From positions 1,550,001-1,614,000 of the forward strand of contig JAHGAU010000009.1 of assembly GCA_019925105.1 (NCBI GenBank): DNA of 64,000 bases, written 5' to 3'. The stretch is from Niebla homalea. Taxonomy: Eukaryota > Ascomycota > Lecanoromycetes > Lecanorales > Ramalinaceae. Numbering within the stretch: the stretch's first letter is position 1; each line of letters opens with the position of its first letter. The notes below the pieces were generated by a model. It saw nothing but the letters and a program-made list of their open reading frames with translations, did no database searches and had not been told where the DNA came from. Shown here in pieces: positions 47,676 to 59,913 of the stretch. Made by a program: the position numbers and the translations under genes.

Positions 47676-49457
47676 ATTATCGAGAGAGCAAGGTCGTTGA
47701 TGGACGGTTCTTCTAAAAGTAAACACCTCCTCAGAGGCTTGCTTTGAGACATTGCTGACATGTGGAGAAAGGAGGGCAGACTGGAACCAAATGCAGCGAC
47801 AAAGCCTGGGAGTTCTTCTGGATTTGATCAGCAATGCGATGGCCCGGCAAACATGACGGCTTCGTTTGGCAGCACGCAGAGATGTACGATTGGGTTAGTA
47901 TTTCGAGTACTAGCATTGCCTCTCTAGGACCGTCTGTGACTTTCAGGAGTTTGGGTTTATTGTAGCCAGGCGGTCTTTCCGCCCAAGTAGCTTGGGGATT
48001 GAATATCACTCTTTTGGTAGGATAGCAACATGTAAGGAGCTAAACGAGAGTGTGTTCTATATTTCTCACGACAAACAGGCTTAAGGGATCTCCTAAAGCT
48101 TACTTTTGCCAAGGAGTAGGCTCATCGAATAACTGTTACAAACGGGCGATCTAGTTGTCACATCACAATTCAAACAGCTGGTCCAGGCCACTGACCAATT
48201 GTACTTTCGTCAGAAAGACATTTCAAGCGGGTCAAAAAGACATGGAATAGAGCGACCTAATCTCCTACCCTTGGTATCCCGATTCCTGACTCAGATCACC
48301 ATATGCCAAGGTACCTGTGACATTACAGACTGTTTATACGATCAGTAATACCGTTACATCAATCCTGACGCATACCCACAATTCTTGCTTGATGTTTAAA
48401 CAGATTGAGCTACAGCATTAGCACCTTTCTACATCGGTTTAGGCTCACACTGAGCTAGTGGACGTATGAATCTGGAAGGTTCTACAACGTGAAACTGGTC
48501 GTTTCAGAACCGAATATCCGGTGTCGACCCATCTTCAAACTTCATTATGTGCCTGAAACCATTGAGTTTTGCTCTGCGCTTTGAATCATGCCTGCGCGAG
48601 ATGGCTTTAGGCAAAAAGGGAGTGTAAGATTTACTTACGGCATTCTGCTCAGTCACTTTCAGCAAGCTACATTATCGTACAATCAAATAGCTGAGGCGCT
48701 GTACCACATAGATCAGGCGACAGATAATCCATGAGTTGTCATCGGAAGTCAGCTGTCGGGCTGGGCGCCGTAAATCCTCAGTGGTCTGCACACTTTGCAG
48801 ATGATACTGATGATCATCAGATCTCCTTAGTAATCATTCAACCCAACCTTGAAGCTTTTAACGACTGGGAGCGAACCGTGTGGTCATAAATGCGAGACCA
48901 GGGATCAACGCTGACCCCACAGCCTTGTTCTTGACGACCAATCAAAGATTCTACGGCTTTTGCACCACGTGTGCAAGACGCAGCAAAGGCCAGACTACAG
49001 GACCCACAGCCGCACGATACTGTGCCTTTATGCACGTCGAGTTGGGAAGGATCATTGTCATCCCAATGAAGATTTTGCCGATGGAGTCTTGATCCGCAGC
49101 TGTGGATCTCCAAGTCGTGGGTGTGGCAGCCTGTTATGTGGAGACCTTTCTTGCAGACTCTTACATGTTGCGATCTTGATTGGACTTGAAAAGCTCAACA
49201 GCATTTCGTAAACGCTAGCTGGCTGCTAAGATTGTACGAAAACGGAGCTATGCTCACCATCTGAGTGGAAGCCTGGAGGCTCGATTGGCTATATGTACCC
49301 CTCCTGGGCTGGCTTTTCTTTGCTTCCTGAATCCCTCACGAACAAACCCAGACGCATACGAGACTCACGACAAAGCCTTTCCCCAATCCATTGGCACTAA
49401 AAGATCAAACATAAGCTTCCGAGAGAATCCATATTACCACTTCATCGGGTACCTGTC
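47676..49457. other. Spacer between the two Cys-rich genes
   Basis: 1.8 kb with no supported gene. No strong frame and no repeat are seen. It is the likely promoter region of the larger Cys-rich gene. Confidence 0.4.
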
Positions 49458-50666
49458 ATGATGCTGTCAATGAACGCAACTCTCAAGGCCGCCGATCCAG
49501 TCACGGCGCCCCAGCCTGGGTCTTATCATCAGCAAGCTCGGGGGGGTGGTCTTATCAAGTGCCACAGTAGTACAACCACGATGCATGACACACGCCACTT
49601 GATCGAGAGAATCATCGCCGCCCAAGCAAGCGAGGATGTCTTCGATCTTACTGGCAAATATGAAGATTCTTACACCAAAGAACTTTCCGCTCGTCGATCG
49701 CAAAAAGGCACACCTCGTTCACCTCTCGAGGGTCGCTATTTGATTTACGATAACGACGCCTCGGACTGCACTACTCAAGGATCTCGAAGTCAGACCTTGA
49801 GAAGCGAAGTCATTGTCAAGACCCAGCAAACCACGGACACATTTCTTGACAAGGTCCCCAATGCGCTTCCTGATATCGTCTTACCTGAGAAATCCGACAG
49901 CTTACCTCTTGTCCCAACCTTGACAGGGTACATTGTTGAGGGCTGGTCTGACGACAATGGCGATCTTGGCCTAACACACGATCATGCAAGCCACATGACT
50001 GGAGCATCTCACGTTTGGATTTGCGTGTCCCACGAGGGCCCCCCAGATGTTTTATCCTTGGGCGGTCATGATGCCGCGGGTCTCGGCAGTCCCAAGGAGG
50101 CTTGCGGATATGATGGACCATATTCAGTTGTTAGGAAGCTTGTTAGAGAGATCATCCTAGGAGGTCTGTGTGAAACTCATCCGAGTCTCATGGTCTCATA
50201 TCGATCGGTCGTTGCAAAGCCCCATTCATTATGGACCAAAGAAGGTGGTTCAACGCACGAGTACCCGCGTCCCATTCCAGTCATACCCAGGTGGTGTCAG
50301 AAGTGTGGCTTGCTACTCCTGCACTGCATGTGTCCAAGACCAAGGCTCGATTCTCACGAAGAAAGAGGCGCTCGAACATTTTGCGGAAAAAGTAGCAATG
50401 CTCGTGGCATTGTGAACACAAGCGATTCAACACACAAGTACCCGCGTCCAGCGGCCAGTGACCATATTAAAGAAGAAGCCCTCGGAGATGAAGAGAAACT
50501 CCAGGACCAAGATAGCATTGGTGGAACAGAAGAGACCAGCCCTCTCTCAGACAACATGAAAGACTACCGTACCGACAAGCCCTGCAATCATTGTGAAAGA
50601 AGAACATTCCGATGTGGCTGTTCGTGGAGTTGCGGGTGTCGCGATCCGGGACGAACATGTGCGTGA
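49458..50666 (+). CDS. Cys-rich protein with two CxxC-x6-CxC modules
   Basis: A single 402-residue frame with no intron. The first 260 residues are without Cys clusters and show no known domain. From residue 265 the sequence has STHEYPRP followed by C280-x2-C283-x6-C290-x-C292 (CQKCGLLLLHCMC). Then comes STHKYPRP at 324 and C376-x2-C379-x6-C386-x-C388 (CNHCERRTFRCGC), C392-x-C394 and a terminal C401. The duplicated STHxYPRP octamer points to internal duplication. The module matches the smaller gene 1.8 kb upstream. No signal peptide is seen. The function is unknown; metal binding is inferred from the Cys pattern only. Confidence 0.6.
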   Translation: MMLSMNATLKAADPVTAPQPGSYHQQARGGGLIKCHSSTTTMHDTRHLIERIIAAQASEDVFDLTGKYEDSYTKELSARRSQKGTPRSPLEGRYLIYDNDASDCTTQGSRSQTLRSEVIVKTQQTTDTFLDKVPNALPDIVLPEKSDSLPLVPTLTGYIVEGWSDDNGDLGLTHDHASHMTGASHVWICVSHEGPPDVLSLGGHDAAGLGSPKEACGYDGPYSVVRKLVREIILGGLCETHPSLMVSYRSVVAKPHSLWTKEGGSTHEYPRPIPVIPRWCQKCGLLLLHCMCPRPRLDSHEERGARTFCGKSSNARGIVNTSDSTHKYPRPAASDHIKEEALGDEEKLQDQDSIGGTEETSPLSDNMKDYRTDKPCNHCERRTFRCGCSWSCGCRDPGRTCA

Positions 50667-51699
50667 TTCATACTATGCGGGACCCACAACGACACCATTT
50701 CACTTGCAGGACAAGCAATTGGAATGTGGTTACAATTGGCAATCGACAAGGGATACCTCTGGGTACCATGAGCACAGAGCAAGTTGTCACAAATTGGAGC
50801 TCCTGAGAACGGGTACGACTTATGATGGACAGGCAAGAAACAGAATGTGTCTAATGTTGAGATTCCAAACAAATGATACAGAGTGAATTGATGTAGATGT
50901 AGCTTGCCACGTGCGGAGTTAATAGTGGAGCGCCTGCGAGATCTTGTTAATCTCACTTGAAGCACGTTGCCAAATCATGACTTCACAAGGCTGATGATGA
51001 CATGATGCCATGATGGGCCAAATTCCGAGCTAAGTGATGACTTGCATGGCTTGCCAACGGCTGTTTTTTCTAGAAGACTTGGCAAACGATCGATGGTTGC
51101 GCTGGTGAATGTCTCAAAGTTGGAGTTTTTTTAAATAGTTAGATTAGCTCATGGCCGTTTTCTTTCCAGCGATGCCAATGCTTTTCGTCTTTTCGAAGAG
51201 TGACTAGCACTGCAAGATACATGGACCGATGATTTTCCTTTTTTCCCAATTGGGTTATTCATCCTAAAAATACCCGCGGGATCACCCGTTCTTCGTATTT
51301 TCCATGTATCTTCGTCTCCCCCACCAATAGTCTGATATGCAAGGTCCGCTTCAAAGGCTCGTAATCCCAAACTTTTGGGCCGGATTACTTCGATAAGTAG
51401 AGCTGCCCCGCCGATCTTTTCCTTCTTCCCTCTTCCCGTTCAATATCTGTTGTTACTCTGCTCTTTTGAGACTTCACTTCTGCTGATCAATGGCCTTTTC
51501 GACGAAGCCTGTCGAGCTGGCGGATTGTGTTGCGTTGTACAATGCCTTTAAGGCCGCCAATCTCATTACTGCCGGATACTGATCGATCGAGGCTCCCAGT
51601 CACCCTCACCGTGTAAATTCAATACCCTTAGTTTAATTATCCTCACCACGTATATTCCATCACTCATATAAGCCGGTCTGCCTGGGTTCATAAGAGGCA
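50667..51699. other. Intergenic
   Basis: 1 kb without a supported gene; no repeat is seen. Pyrimidine-rich DNA (51413-51475) precedes the large disordered protein and may be its promoter or 5' leader. Confidence 0.4.
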
Positions 51700-54600
51700 A
51701 TGCCACTTATGGCTGCTGCTCAAACACGGCCAAATCAGGGCCAGCAGCAGAAATCCAAACAAGATGCAAAGCGGGCTTCGAAAGGCAATGATATTCTTTC
51801 CAAGATGCTACTATTGGAGAAGCAGAGCGCAGTAAGTGTTGTACCCGCGGGTCGCCCCCTTTTGGTTATCATGGCATGCACCGCTATTACCACCCTGCAT
51901 GCGGTGTGTCATCTTCGCACATCGGGCCTCGACATAATTCTGATGAAAACTCTGCCAGCACAAACGTTCGTCTTCTGCAAGTCCAACCATCAACACAAGT
52001 TCCAAAGAAACTTCGGTCGATGAGATGGTGAAGCATCCTGTACCCATGTCGACAGACGCCAGTTCCTCCCCTGCATCGCCAAATCTACAGCCCAGGAAGC
52101 AAGGCCTGTCCCCCGCAACATCCCCTCTACGTCCCCCACACATGCCGCGATCGCAGACCCTTCCAGTCATGCTGGACGCCCAGATGCCTGAGGATGGCCC
52201 CAAGGCTACAGGACTCAAGGTTGAGACGAAGGCGCTACCCCCGGAAAAGGCGGCAGCCGAAATATGCCTATCTCCAAGCTGGTCAGACCACGGAGAAAAA
52301 GAACGTCGGAGGGAAAAGAAAAGACAAGAACGGGAGCAACGAGAAGAAGAGAAACGGAGAAAGCAAGAGCTGGACGGTCGCCCTGCCGCAGGTAAAAAGC
52401 TGACCAAAAAGCCCCCTCCTGCTGCTATGGAGACACAAAAAATGCCTGCAGAGTTGAGAAGGCCGCGGCGCAACTCGCTCCTGGGATTCATGTCCAGCCG
52501 CGAGTCGTCCAGGGAGAGGGACGACACACGCAGAAACTCCAAAGAAGAGAAGCGATTGTCAGGCTCATCTTTCACCTCCTTTATGACAGGCAGGCGATCG
52601 CAATCCGAGTCGCGTCGGCCGTCGATCGCTCCCAACGAGAATGGTGAACGCTCGGAGTCCGATGGCGAGAGCCGGAAGCCAATGGTCGGCGCCAAAGCAC
52701 CAAGGCTTCCAAGCCTACGGTTCACTTCGAAAAAGCAGAAGAACGGCAAGACTGTAACGTGGGGTGCAAATGACGAGAGCGATAATGAGTTTGTGGCTTT
52801 CGCCTATCAGCTGCACGGACCGGCGGTCAAGAGGGCTTCCAATAATGCAGGCCAGGAACGAAGCAGACCAAATACTGGTTCCAACGTCAAGAGCAAATTC
52901 GAAGAAGCCTCCATGAGTTCGGACAAATCCTTGCCTGATGCACAACACAAACAACGGCCTGCATCTTCTGGAGTTGCTAAGAGTATGACGGAGCCAATCC
53001 TGCCAACACTGAAGAAGCCGCATCAGGAGACGATGAACACCAGTCGGCCCATGCGACAGCGCGAGAACAGAACCAAGCCTCAGCCAGCAGGAACAATACT
53101 CGGATCACCTGGGTATCGTGCCAAAGCTGGATCCACGAGTAGTGAAGAAGCTGCAGCTGAGTTGATCACCTTGCTGAAGGATCAAAACCAAAAGCAGATT
53201 CAAGCCTTGCCATCATCACCCAAATCCTCCTCAGCTCCGGACAGGTCATCCTGTGATGGTAGCAGCTATGTGCACAAACAGCGCATGTATCAGCAGCAGC
53301 GGTCTATCGCAGGGTTTGAAGAACAACAGGCTTTGCAACTCTTCAACGAACAAGCCGCCATTGCCGCTCTGGAACGGGAAAACGAAAACACTGAACAGCT
53401 TCCCAAGCCCGCTGGAATTTCCCATGAAAATTCGAATGCTTGCAATGTATCGAGGCCATCTCAATCGCCCTCAAGGAACGTACAAAAGCCAGACTCGATG
53501 ACCCAAAACGCTGCCAGAGGGAGGAGTGCATCTCCTTCCAAGCGAGCATCTGTCCAGCCGCGTGCTCAAGCTCAACCTTCGCCTCTCAAGACCGTATCTC
53601 AAGCACCCCCAAATAGCATTGATAAGCTTCAGGAGCAGCATACCAAGACGTTGAAGAGGGCAAGCGAGCAGCTTCCGCAACTCAATCTTCCGCAAGCGCA
53701 AGCCAGCAAGACAGACAAAATCCTTGGCTTCAGACGACGCTCCAGGCAGCCGCCCGGCTCACCTGAGATGCAGGGACTACCTGCTTCGCTGGACAAGAAG
53801 GGACCGCCTGAGATCAAGGAGCAGCATCCAGCTCTGCGCCCAGTACCTTCCGAGAGCAAGCCTCAGGAGGAGGTGGCGCCTATCAAGCGATCAAAGATGG
53901 ATCGCATGTCAGCGCAGATTCCTTTCAGGACACGTCGCGATTCTGCAAGCCCACCAGAGGGACCCAAGCGGGCTCCACAGCCTGATGTCAAAGCTGCAAA
54001 CGCCTCCAAGACACGACCTATGTCCAGCCCACCAGTGGACTTGAACTCCGCTGCGCCAAAGTCATCAAGGCCTCAAAGTTCACGCGAAGTGTCAACTGAG
54101 CAAGCAGACGGCAAAGCCAAGAGAGAAAGAGATCAGGCCACAGCAACAGCTAGACCTTTTAGCAATGGTCTGAAGCAATCTAGAGACCAAGCCAGGCCGC
54201 CACCCACGCCGACCCATTCATCAGAAAATGCCAGTAACTCGAGCGTCGACTCAGCTATTCTAGCGGCCGAGTACACTGAAGTGCTTAGCCCCACTTCCAG
54301 CCTAGACGATGACAATGAGCCCCGAGCCATCACCAAAGTTAATGTGGTTAAAGATCCGGAACTGGTGGTAGAAAGCGTGACTGGAGAAGGCATTCTACGC
54401 AAAACGTCAATCACACGGCCACGCTCGAATCCACAACTCCAGACACAGTCTACGGTCAGCAATTCTCTGCCATCACTGGACTTCTTGCCGCAATTGAAAC
54501 ATCAACCTCTTGTCAAGACCACCAAAGCCATATCTGCTGGACAGTCGAATCGGCAGCCTACGCCATCGAAGATCAAAGTTCCAACCCCAACCACACCCCC

Positions 54601-55060
54601 GTCCACAGCATACAAATCACCCTCCGTCTCCAATCCGCCAGATCTCTCGCTCATGCCGCGCTCACCCCTTCGTCAGACGTCACACTTCCCAGCTCCAGCC
54701 TTCAACCGTTCGGCTACCTCTGTCACAACCGCTGGTAAGGGTCCGATGCGCCAAGGTCTCGAGGCCAAACCGATCGCCAAACTCTTCGTCATCTGCTGCA
54801 AATGCAAGTTCTGGCATGATCTTCCCAGTAAACTCTACGAAGCCATGGCCTTACCCAAAGAGCTGCATCGAAAGGCCGATGGCAGTGTGAGTGATGTTGT
54901 ATCCAACGCGGTAGGTAGTGGTGCTGGTAAAGATAAGGCGAAAGGTGTGGCGGCTCGACTTGAGACTGCCGTCAAGTGCCCGTGGTGCGAGCATGCTATG
55001 ACTACCTGGTGCTGTGCTGGATGGACTACGGTTGTGTATATGCACGAACGACACCATTGA
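51700..55060 (+). CDS. Large disordered protein with conserved C-terminal Cys/His patch
   Basis: Two exons (51700-51831 and 51959-55060; 127-nt intron GTAAGT...GCCAG) give 1077 residues. About 950 residues are low-complexity and rich in Ser, Pro, Lys, Arg and Gln. They contain a highly charged Arg/Glu/Lys helix (ERRREKKRQEREQREEEKRR) near residue 140, many R-x-x-S motifs and Gln-rich stretches (QQQRS, EEQQALQ). The C-terminus holds the only folded-looking part: LFVICCKCKFWHDLPSKLYE, then about 40 residues, then CPWCEHAMTTWCCAGWTTVV and a terminal YMHERHH. The paired C-x2-C motifs with His suggest a zinc site. Proteins of this type are known to me only as hypothetical fungal proteins; many Ser/Arg sites suggest kinase regulation. 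The first ATG (51700) is used; ATG 51709 is possible. Confidence 0.75.
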
Positions 55061-55859
55061 GCAAAGTATTCCTTGGGCGAAGTATGCTGTGGCTTGGTGC
55101 ACAATGCGATGAGTCCACCATGATCGTTGCAGGCATCAATAACATTCCTTTCGACATACAAACACACTAAACCTCTCAATCCCAAGTCTTCCACTTCAAC
55201 GCCGAACCGAACGACGGGCCCTTCTCGGCACATCCGCAAATACTTCTCTGCAAGCTATGGCGTGCAATCTAATGTCTCAAGATCGGGAAGAGGTAGTAGA
55301 ATTCAAGAGCAGGTTCGCATGTAGATGAGACTTTTCACAATACATGCACTGGAAGTACACATGGGGCGGCCTCGATGGACACACAAATGGCACATTCGCA
55401 GTGCTGAAAAAATAAAATGACGAAGCACACGACGAGATCACACGAGCAATGATGATGCCTCTACCGCTACAGTAATCGTAATACAAGAATACACATACCC
55501 GAAAAGGGGATCCTAATTTGCTCCTTTATGGTCCCATGCAATTCTCTCCTCTTCGTCCTTGATTGGCTTGCGGCATGGACGAGGCGGAACTGCAAGCATC
55601 GTCCTTTTACCAACGCCACAGTGCTACCACACTCTCCTCATAGTTCCCAATAAATCCTGAAATGCGATCAACAGGTCCATTATTTTCCAACACCCGCGCA
55701 ATTCATCAGCATCGCAAGAAACTCCCTCCTCCCCCTCCCCCTCCCCTTCCCCTTCCTCATCACCCAAACAGAAACTCGGCTTCCCCCGTCCATCTGTCTG
55801 CTCGGAAGCCGTAATGAGAATGATGCTGATGACGTGGGTTGGCGAGCGAGCGAGCGAGC

Positions 55860-56190
55860 GGAGTAGAGCAACAATCATTTAATTAATCCAATCCCCCCCT
55901 CTCTTTTGCCAGTTTTTTGGTCCCGAGAGTGATGGATGCATGGGATGGGAGAGGGAGACATTTCATCACCATCGTCATCCAATCATCCATCCCATCCATC
56001 CCATCCATCCCATTCCTACGCTTATTTCTCGATGGGAGGGAGGGACGGAGCGAGGGAGCGAGGGAGGGAAAGAGCGAGGGAGGGAAAGAGCGAGGGAGTG
56101 GAGTAGAGCAATAATCGATCAATCCAATTCCCTCCTCCGGCCCTGCCCCTCCTTTTGCAATTTCCTTTGTCCCGAGAGTGATGGATGGAT
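55860..56190. repeat. Direct duplication of a roughly 90-bp segment
   Basis: 55860-55945 (GGAGTAGAGCAACAATC ... GGTCCCGAGAGTGATGGATG) recurs at 56100-56190 (GGAGTAGAGCAATAATCGATC ... TGTCCCGAGAGTGATGGATG). The copies share both ends and a CTTTTGC core. Between them lies a GGGAGGGA purine tract and a CCATCCCATCCATCC run. Confidence 0.8.
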
Positions 56191-56365
56191 GGGAAAGTGA
56201 GGGATGGGATGGATGGATGGATGGATTGATGGATTGATGGATGGATGGATGGATGGATTGATGGATGGATTGATGGATGGATTGATGGATGGATGGATTG
56301 ATGGATGGATGGATTGATGGATGGATGGATTGATGGATGGATGGATGGATCGACGGATGGGAAGG
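56178..56365 (+). repeat. ATGG/ATTGATGG tetranucleotide array
   Basis: About 45 units of GATG with interspersed ATTG variants (GGATGGATTGATGGATGG). The array reads as Ile-His-Pro-Ser repeats on the minus strand, which explains the long repetitive frames. Confidence 0.93.
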
Positions 56366-56954
56366 TGAGGGATGGGATGGGATGGGAAAGTGAGGGATGG
56401 GATGGGATGAGGTCGAAGAACCGCAACGCAACATCTGCTGAGCATGTCTCTCGGCTATTACTATGGAAAAGCTGGTGTGCCAACTGGAAAGGTGGGGAGG
56501 GGGAGAAAGTACACTTGAGGAGCAGACCGGGGTTGGAGGAAAGCGGTGAAGGGAGGAGTGTAAGATGAGGGACTGAGGGTCTGAGAAGCCAAGGGGATGG
56601 ATGGGTGGACCTGTGGGAGGGACAGCTGATGGTGGGGGGAAGGGTGAGGTGGATAGATTTGGGGGTGATATGTGCTTTCTATTGACCAAATTGGTGCTGG
56701 TGAGTGGGGAAGGTATGGGTCCCGTGATAGTCAAGCTTCATGGAGAAAATCCGCTGTAGAGCTTATGCAGGAGACCTAGGCCATTGTGCTATGCGCTGTT
56801 GACAAAAAAGACGATATCGTGAGACGCGGATGGAAACACACTATCGCTTACTCGAAAGAGCTCATTTATGGCAGCGCCTCTCTTTCCAGTATCTTCATCC
56901 TTCTACGACCCTTTAATTATTTGAGAGCAGGGATTTCCGTCACAACGTATTACC

Positions 56955-59580
56955 CCCCCCCCCAAAGCTCTGCTGTATTGCTGAACGATTGCAACGCTGC
57001 CGTAGCGCGCTTGTCCAAAATTCCACCCAGGCGATTCAAAGCTGTATTGGCACATTCTCGCTCGTACTCTGCTAGCCTGCGCAGCTTCGACCTCAGCTCC
57101 ACCTCCAACGCGTCTAGGTTGCGAGCCTTGTCACCATCAGTAGTGCGGCATTTCTCGTTCCCATTATAAAAATCGGGAATTTGACGCTGTTGAGTTTCAC
57201 CTCGAATCGATCGCGAGCCACACTTCCGTGACCGTTGTACATGCGTTCCATGGTCGACAGATGAAGGTTTAGATCTTGGAAAAGGTATTTCCCCTCCGCA
57301 CCCGGGAAGTCCTCGACATTTGCTTAAGGAATGAGGCAGGTGAAAAAGGCAAAGTCGGGTGCCCAAGCCACATGTTTGCCAGCTATAATGCGAACCCATT
57401 CAGAGTGACTCTCTCCGTTGGACTTTGGATTCGGGTTACGGTGGTAAGGGAAAGATCTTTTTTGGTTGCGATACGAGGTGGGCAGCGAAGTAAACCCTCA
57501 TTTCGCTTCTAAGATACTCTTGGTCGTACTGGCTGGCCTTCCTCACCCTGTCATTGTGCATTACGCGAGCGATGAAACGGTCTAGCAAGGTCTGGACTTC
57601 ATCGAGACTGATGTGAATTTCGCCGAGGCTGACCTTCCAACCGCTGCTCTTTGTTGCTACGCCATTGCCTTCGAAGCTATCCTGGATTTTGTCAGAGTCC
57701 ACGGCTCATCTTATCTCGTCGACTCTGTCTGAAAAATTTGTTCCAATGACATGGTCCATGTATTCGTCGACCTGGAAAGTTTGAAACAAGAATATCATTA
57801 GATTTAGAAGAACTCGTCGACTGCAAGAGCCGCCGTTGAGCCAGCCTGGACTAAGTCCAGATAGTGGGTACGAAGTATAAGGACGGGGCTATTTTATGCC
57901 TTGACGAGGGAGAACATCGAGTTGCATCCTATTCAGATAAGGCGGGTAGAAGAACCATTCAATGACCGTAGCCTGAACCATCCAGGAGGGCGTCGAAGTA
58001 AACATGGGCAGTTTGCAGTAACATCTAGTGAGCTCCGATGTTCTTCCACAAAAACGTCAAACATATCATCGACTTTCGCCCCCAAGATCCACTGGGATTT
58101 TGAATTTGTAACGTCTGGATCAAGACTCCGATTAGGACTACAGGTAATCTATCACGCAGAACGGTTTTGGGCAGCTCCCCCAAGAATGCCTTTGTCCAAC
58201 AATCCAGGAGCTCCATCAGTCCCAGGGGCATTCCCAGCATTGGCTGCTGAGGGATTAGATTCTCTGTTCCTTTAGCAATGGCAGAGTTATCCATTGTCAT
58301 CATAGCTATCTACCCATTGGTCAACGGCAGTACCGTTTCACCAGGATTTGCATAAAAGGGTAGCAGCCTTTAAAATCTGACGGGTGTATCTTGCTCGACG
58401 CTCGATTTGTCACACATAGGAGCGCGTTCAAAACGTGACAATTAGTGCTGAAGCTTGGATTTCTTTCCCCGTGAAGTGTAGCAAAATTTGTTGGCGCTTC
58501 GAATTCTGCTACGAGTTGATTCACAGACGTACGCTTTCCTAGCAGGCTGAGGCTAAGATAGTCTTGCCCGTATCGTCATCATGGGCGTTAAATAATGGCG
58601 CTTCCGCATCTGTTGTTAGTAGAACTTTTGCGAGAGCAAAATTGACTCCTTATAGAAGCCGATGATACCGTCTTGGATCTGGAGTAACCGCTCCATTACA
58701 TTGCCAATGGTGTCGAGATTGCTCAAGTGGCAGGCTGTCGGAGCGAAGATAGTATTCTGAAAGATTTAAGATTGGCTATGACCAACGTTGGCTTGGTTCA
58801 GCGAGAGGAGTTCTTGGGGCATTACCCAGCTGTGATCGAATGTAGTGATACAGAAAATTCCCCAAACACCGCCACTTCCTTTACCCACTCCCTCAGATAT
58901 AACTCATCGTCGGTACGCTTTTTACTCATTATCCCAGGTGGAGGCCTCCATCGTGTAGGCTGCGGTTGAAGAAGGAGATGCCAACGTGCTACCAAGGACA
59001 GTGTGATGACAGATGCTGTCGAAATCGATCTTCACAACAAAGGGCTCTAATGGATGCAGCAAGCTCCTTGCGTTCTTGCCAGATAGGGAGGACAGATCAA
59101 GTTCAGAGAGCTTGTGCATTTAGACTTTCATCAGGTGTTGACTCTCAAGAAAATCGAATTGGATGCCACATTGTCCTAACATGTCCAAAGGCGCCGGTAC
59201 AACATTTCAAATCCAATGTGATCCGTCTCGCGCACGTTCCAGCGCTGCAGCATTACTCCAGGCGCCTCTGTTGCCCGTGAGATACGCCCTTCGATATCAT
59301 CAGGAAGGGACAGCCTCTGGCGTCGGCTTTCTGCTGCTTGGTTTCGCAGCGCGACAAGAGTTGCCAATGTGTTCAAAATACCGTCAATGTCTGACGTATA
59401 CGATTCCCAGGCACCACCCAGCGACTGATGTTGAAAATGTATTGGGAACACTCTGGGAAAGCCCACGACTTTTCGCCATTCACTGTTCTTGACACCGTTG
59501 ATCCCTAAGCCGTGTCGTAGACCTCTGGGCTTGCCATGTTGATGCCATGTTCCCCATTGCAGAACATCGCCAGATTTCGG
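56955..59580 (-). pseudogene. Pseudogene of a bifunctional CPS/KS-type diterpene cyclase
   Basis: Reading the minus strand, the order of family motifs is complete and collinear. The N-terminal YDTAW region is at 59505-59519 with the Trp codon now TAG. WESYTSDIDGILNTLATLVA comes next, then LPDDIEGRISRATEAPGVML (59.2 kb). Then come VKIDFDSICHH, GSTLASPSSTAAYTMEASTW (58.93-59.0 kb) and KGSGGV. After that come an acidic DDDT block near 58.57 kb where the class II DxDD should be, ERNPSFSTNCHVLNALL, LPVVLIGVLIQTLQIQNPSG, the class I motif DEYMD (57754-57771) and VMHNDRVRKASQYDQEYLRS. Last come NGHGSVARDR (family NDYGS) and LRRLAEYERECANTALNRL. The segments are in different frames and carry several in-frame stops, so no functional enzyme can be made. 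The family is the fungal ent-copalyl diphosphate/ent-kaurene synthase type; the original product cannot be told. Confidence 0.85.
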
Positions 59581-59913
59581 ATTAGAGAAGTAGCTTTCAT
59601 GCTGAGATGACTCTAGGTAGATCCACCGTGTTAGCGAAAGGTCATACAAAGCTAGGGAGCAAAAGATGGGGAAAATGTACATCATGATCAAAAAGGATTA
59701 CGAATTTCCGGTGCTGATAGTGAGAGAATGCTATCAGCAAGGACTTTGAGTGAAATTGCTAGCATGATGCATCCCAAGTGGACCAGAATGTCATACATAT
59801 CCATTTTGAGGCGGATGGCCGGCATACGGTGTTGGCGGATAGCCATTAATCATAAATATTCTGTGCAAACACCGTTCACGTGTTTGTCCACCGAATCAGC
59901 ACCTCAACCCAAA

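Larger units (their letters stand above)
55061..56949. other. Repeat-rich intergenic region
   Basis: 1.9 kb with no supported gene. It contains GAGC runs (55843-55861), a duplicated segment (55860-55945 and 56100-56190), AGGGAGCGAGGGAGG tracts (56035-56100) and an ATGG array. The frames here encode only simple-sequence repeats and are artefacts. A CCCCCCCCCCC run is at about 56949-56959. Confidence 0.5.

Noticed and set aside
51811..52749. Minus-strand 312-residue frame
   Set aside because: Antisense to the large disordered protein; the low-complexity composition makes opposite frames open by chance.
56022..56734. Ile-His-Pro-Ser repeat frames
   Set aside because: They are translations of the ATGG array and carry no other feature.
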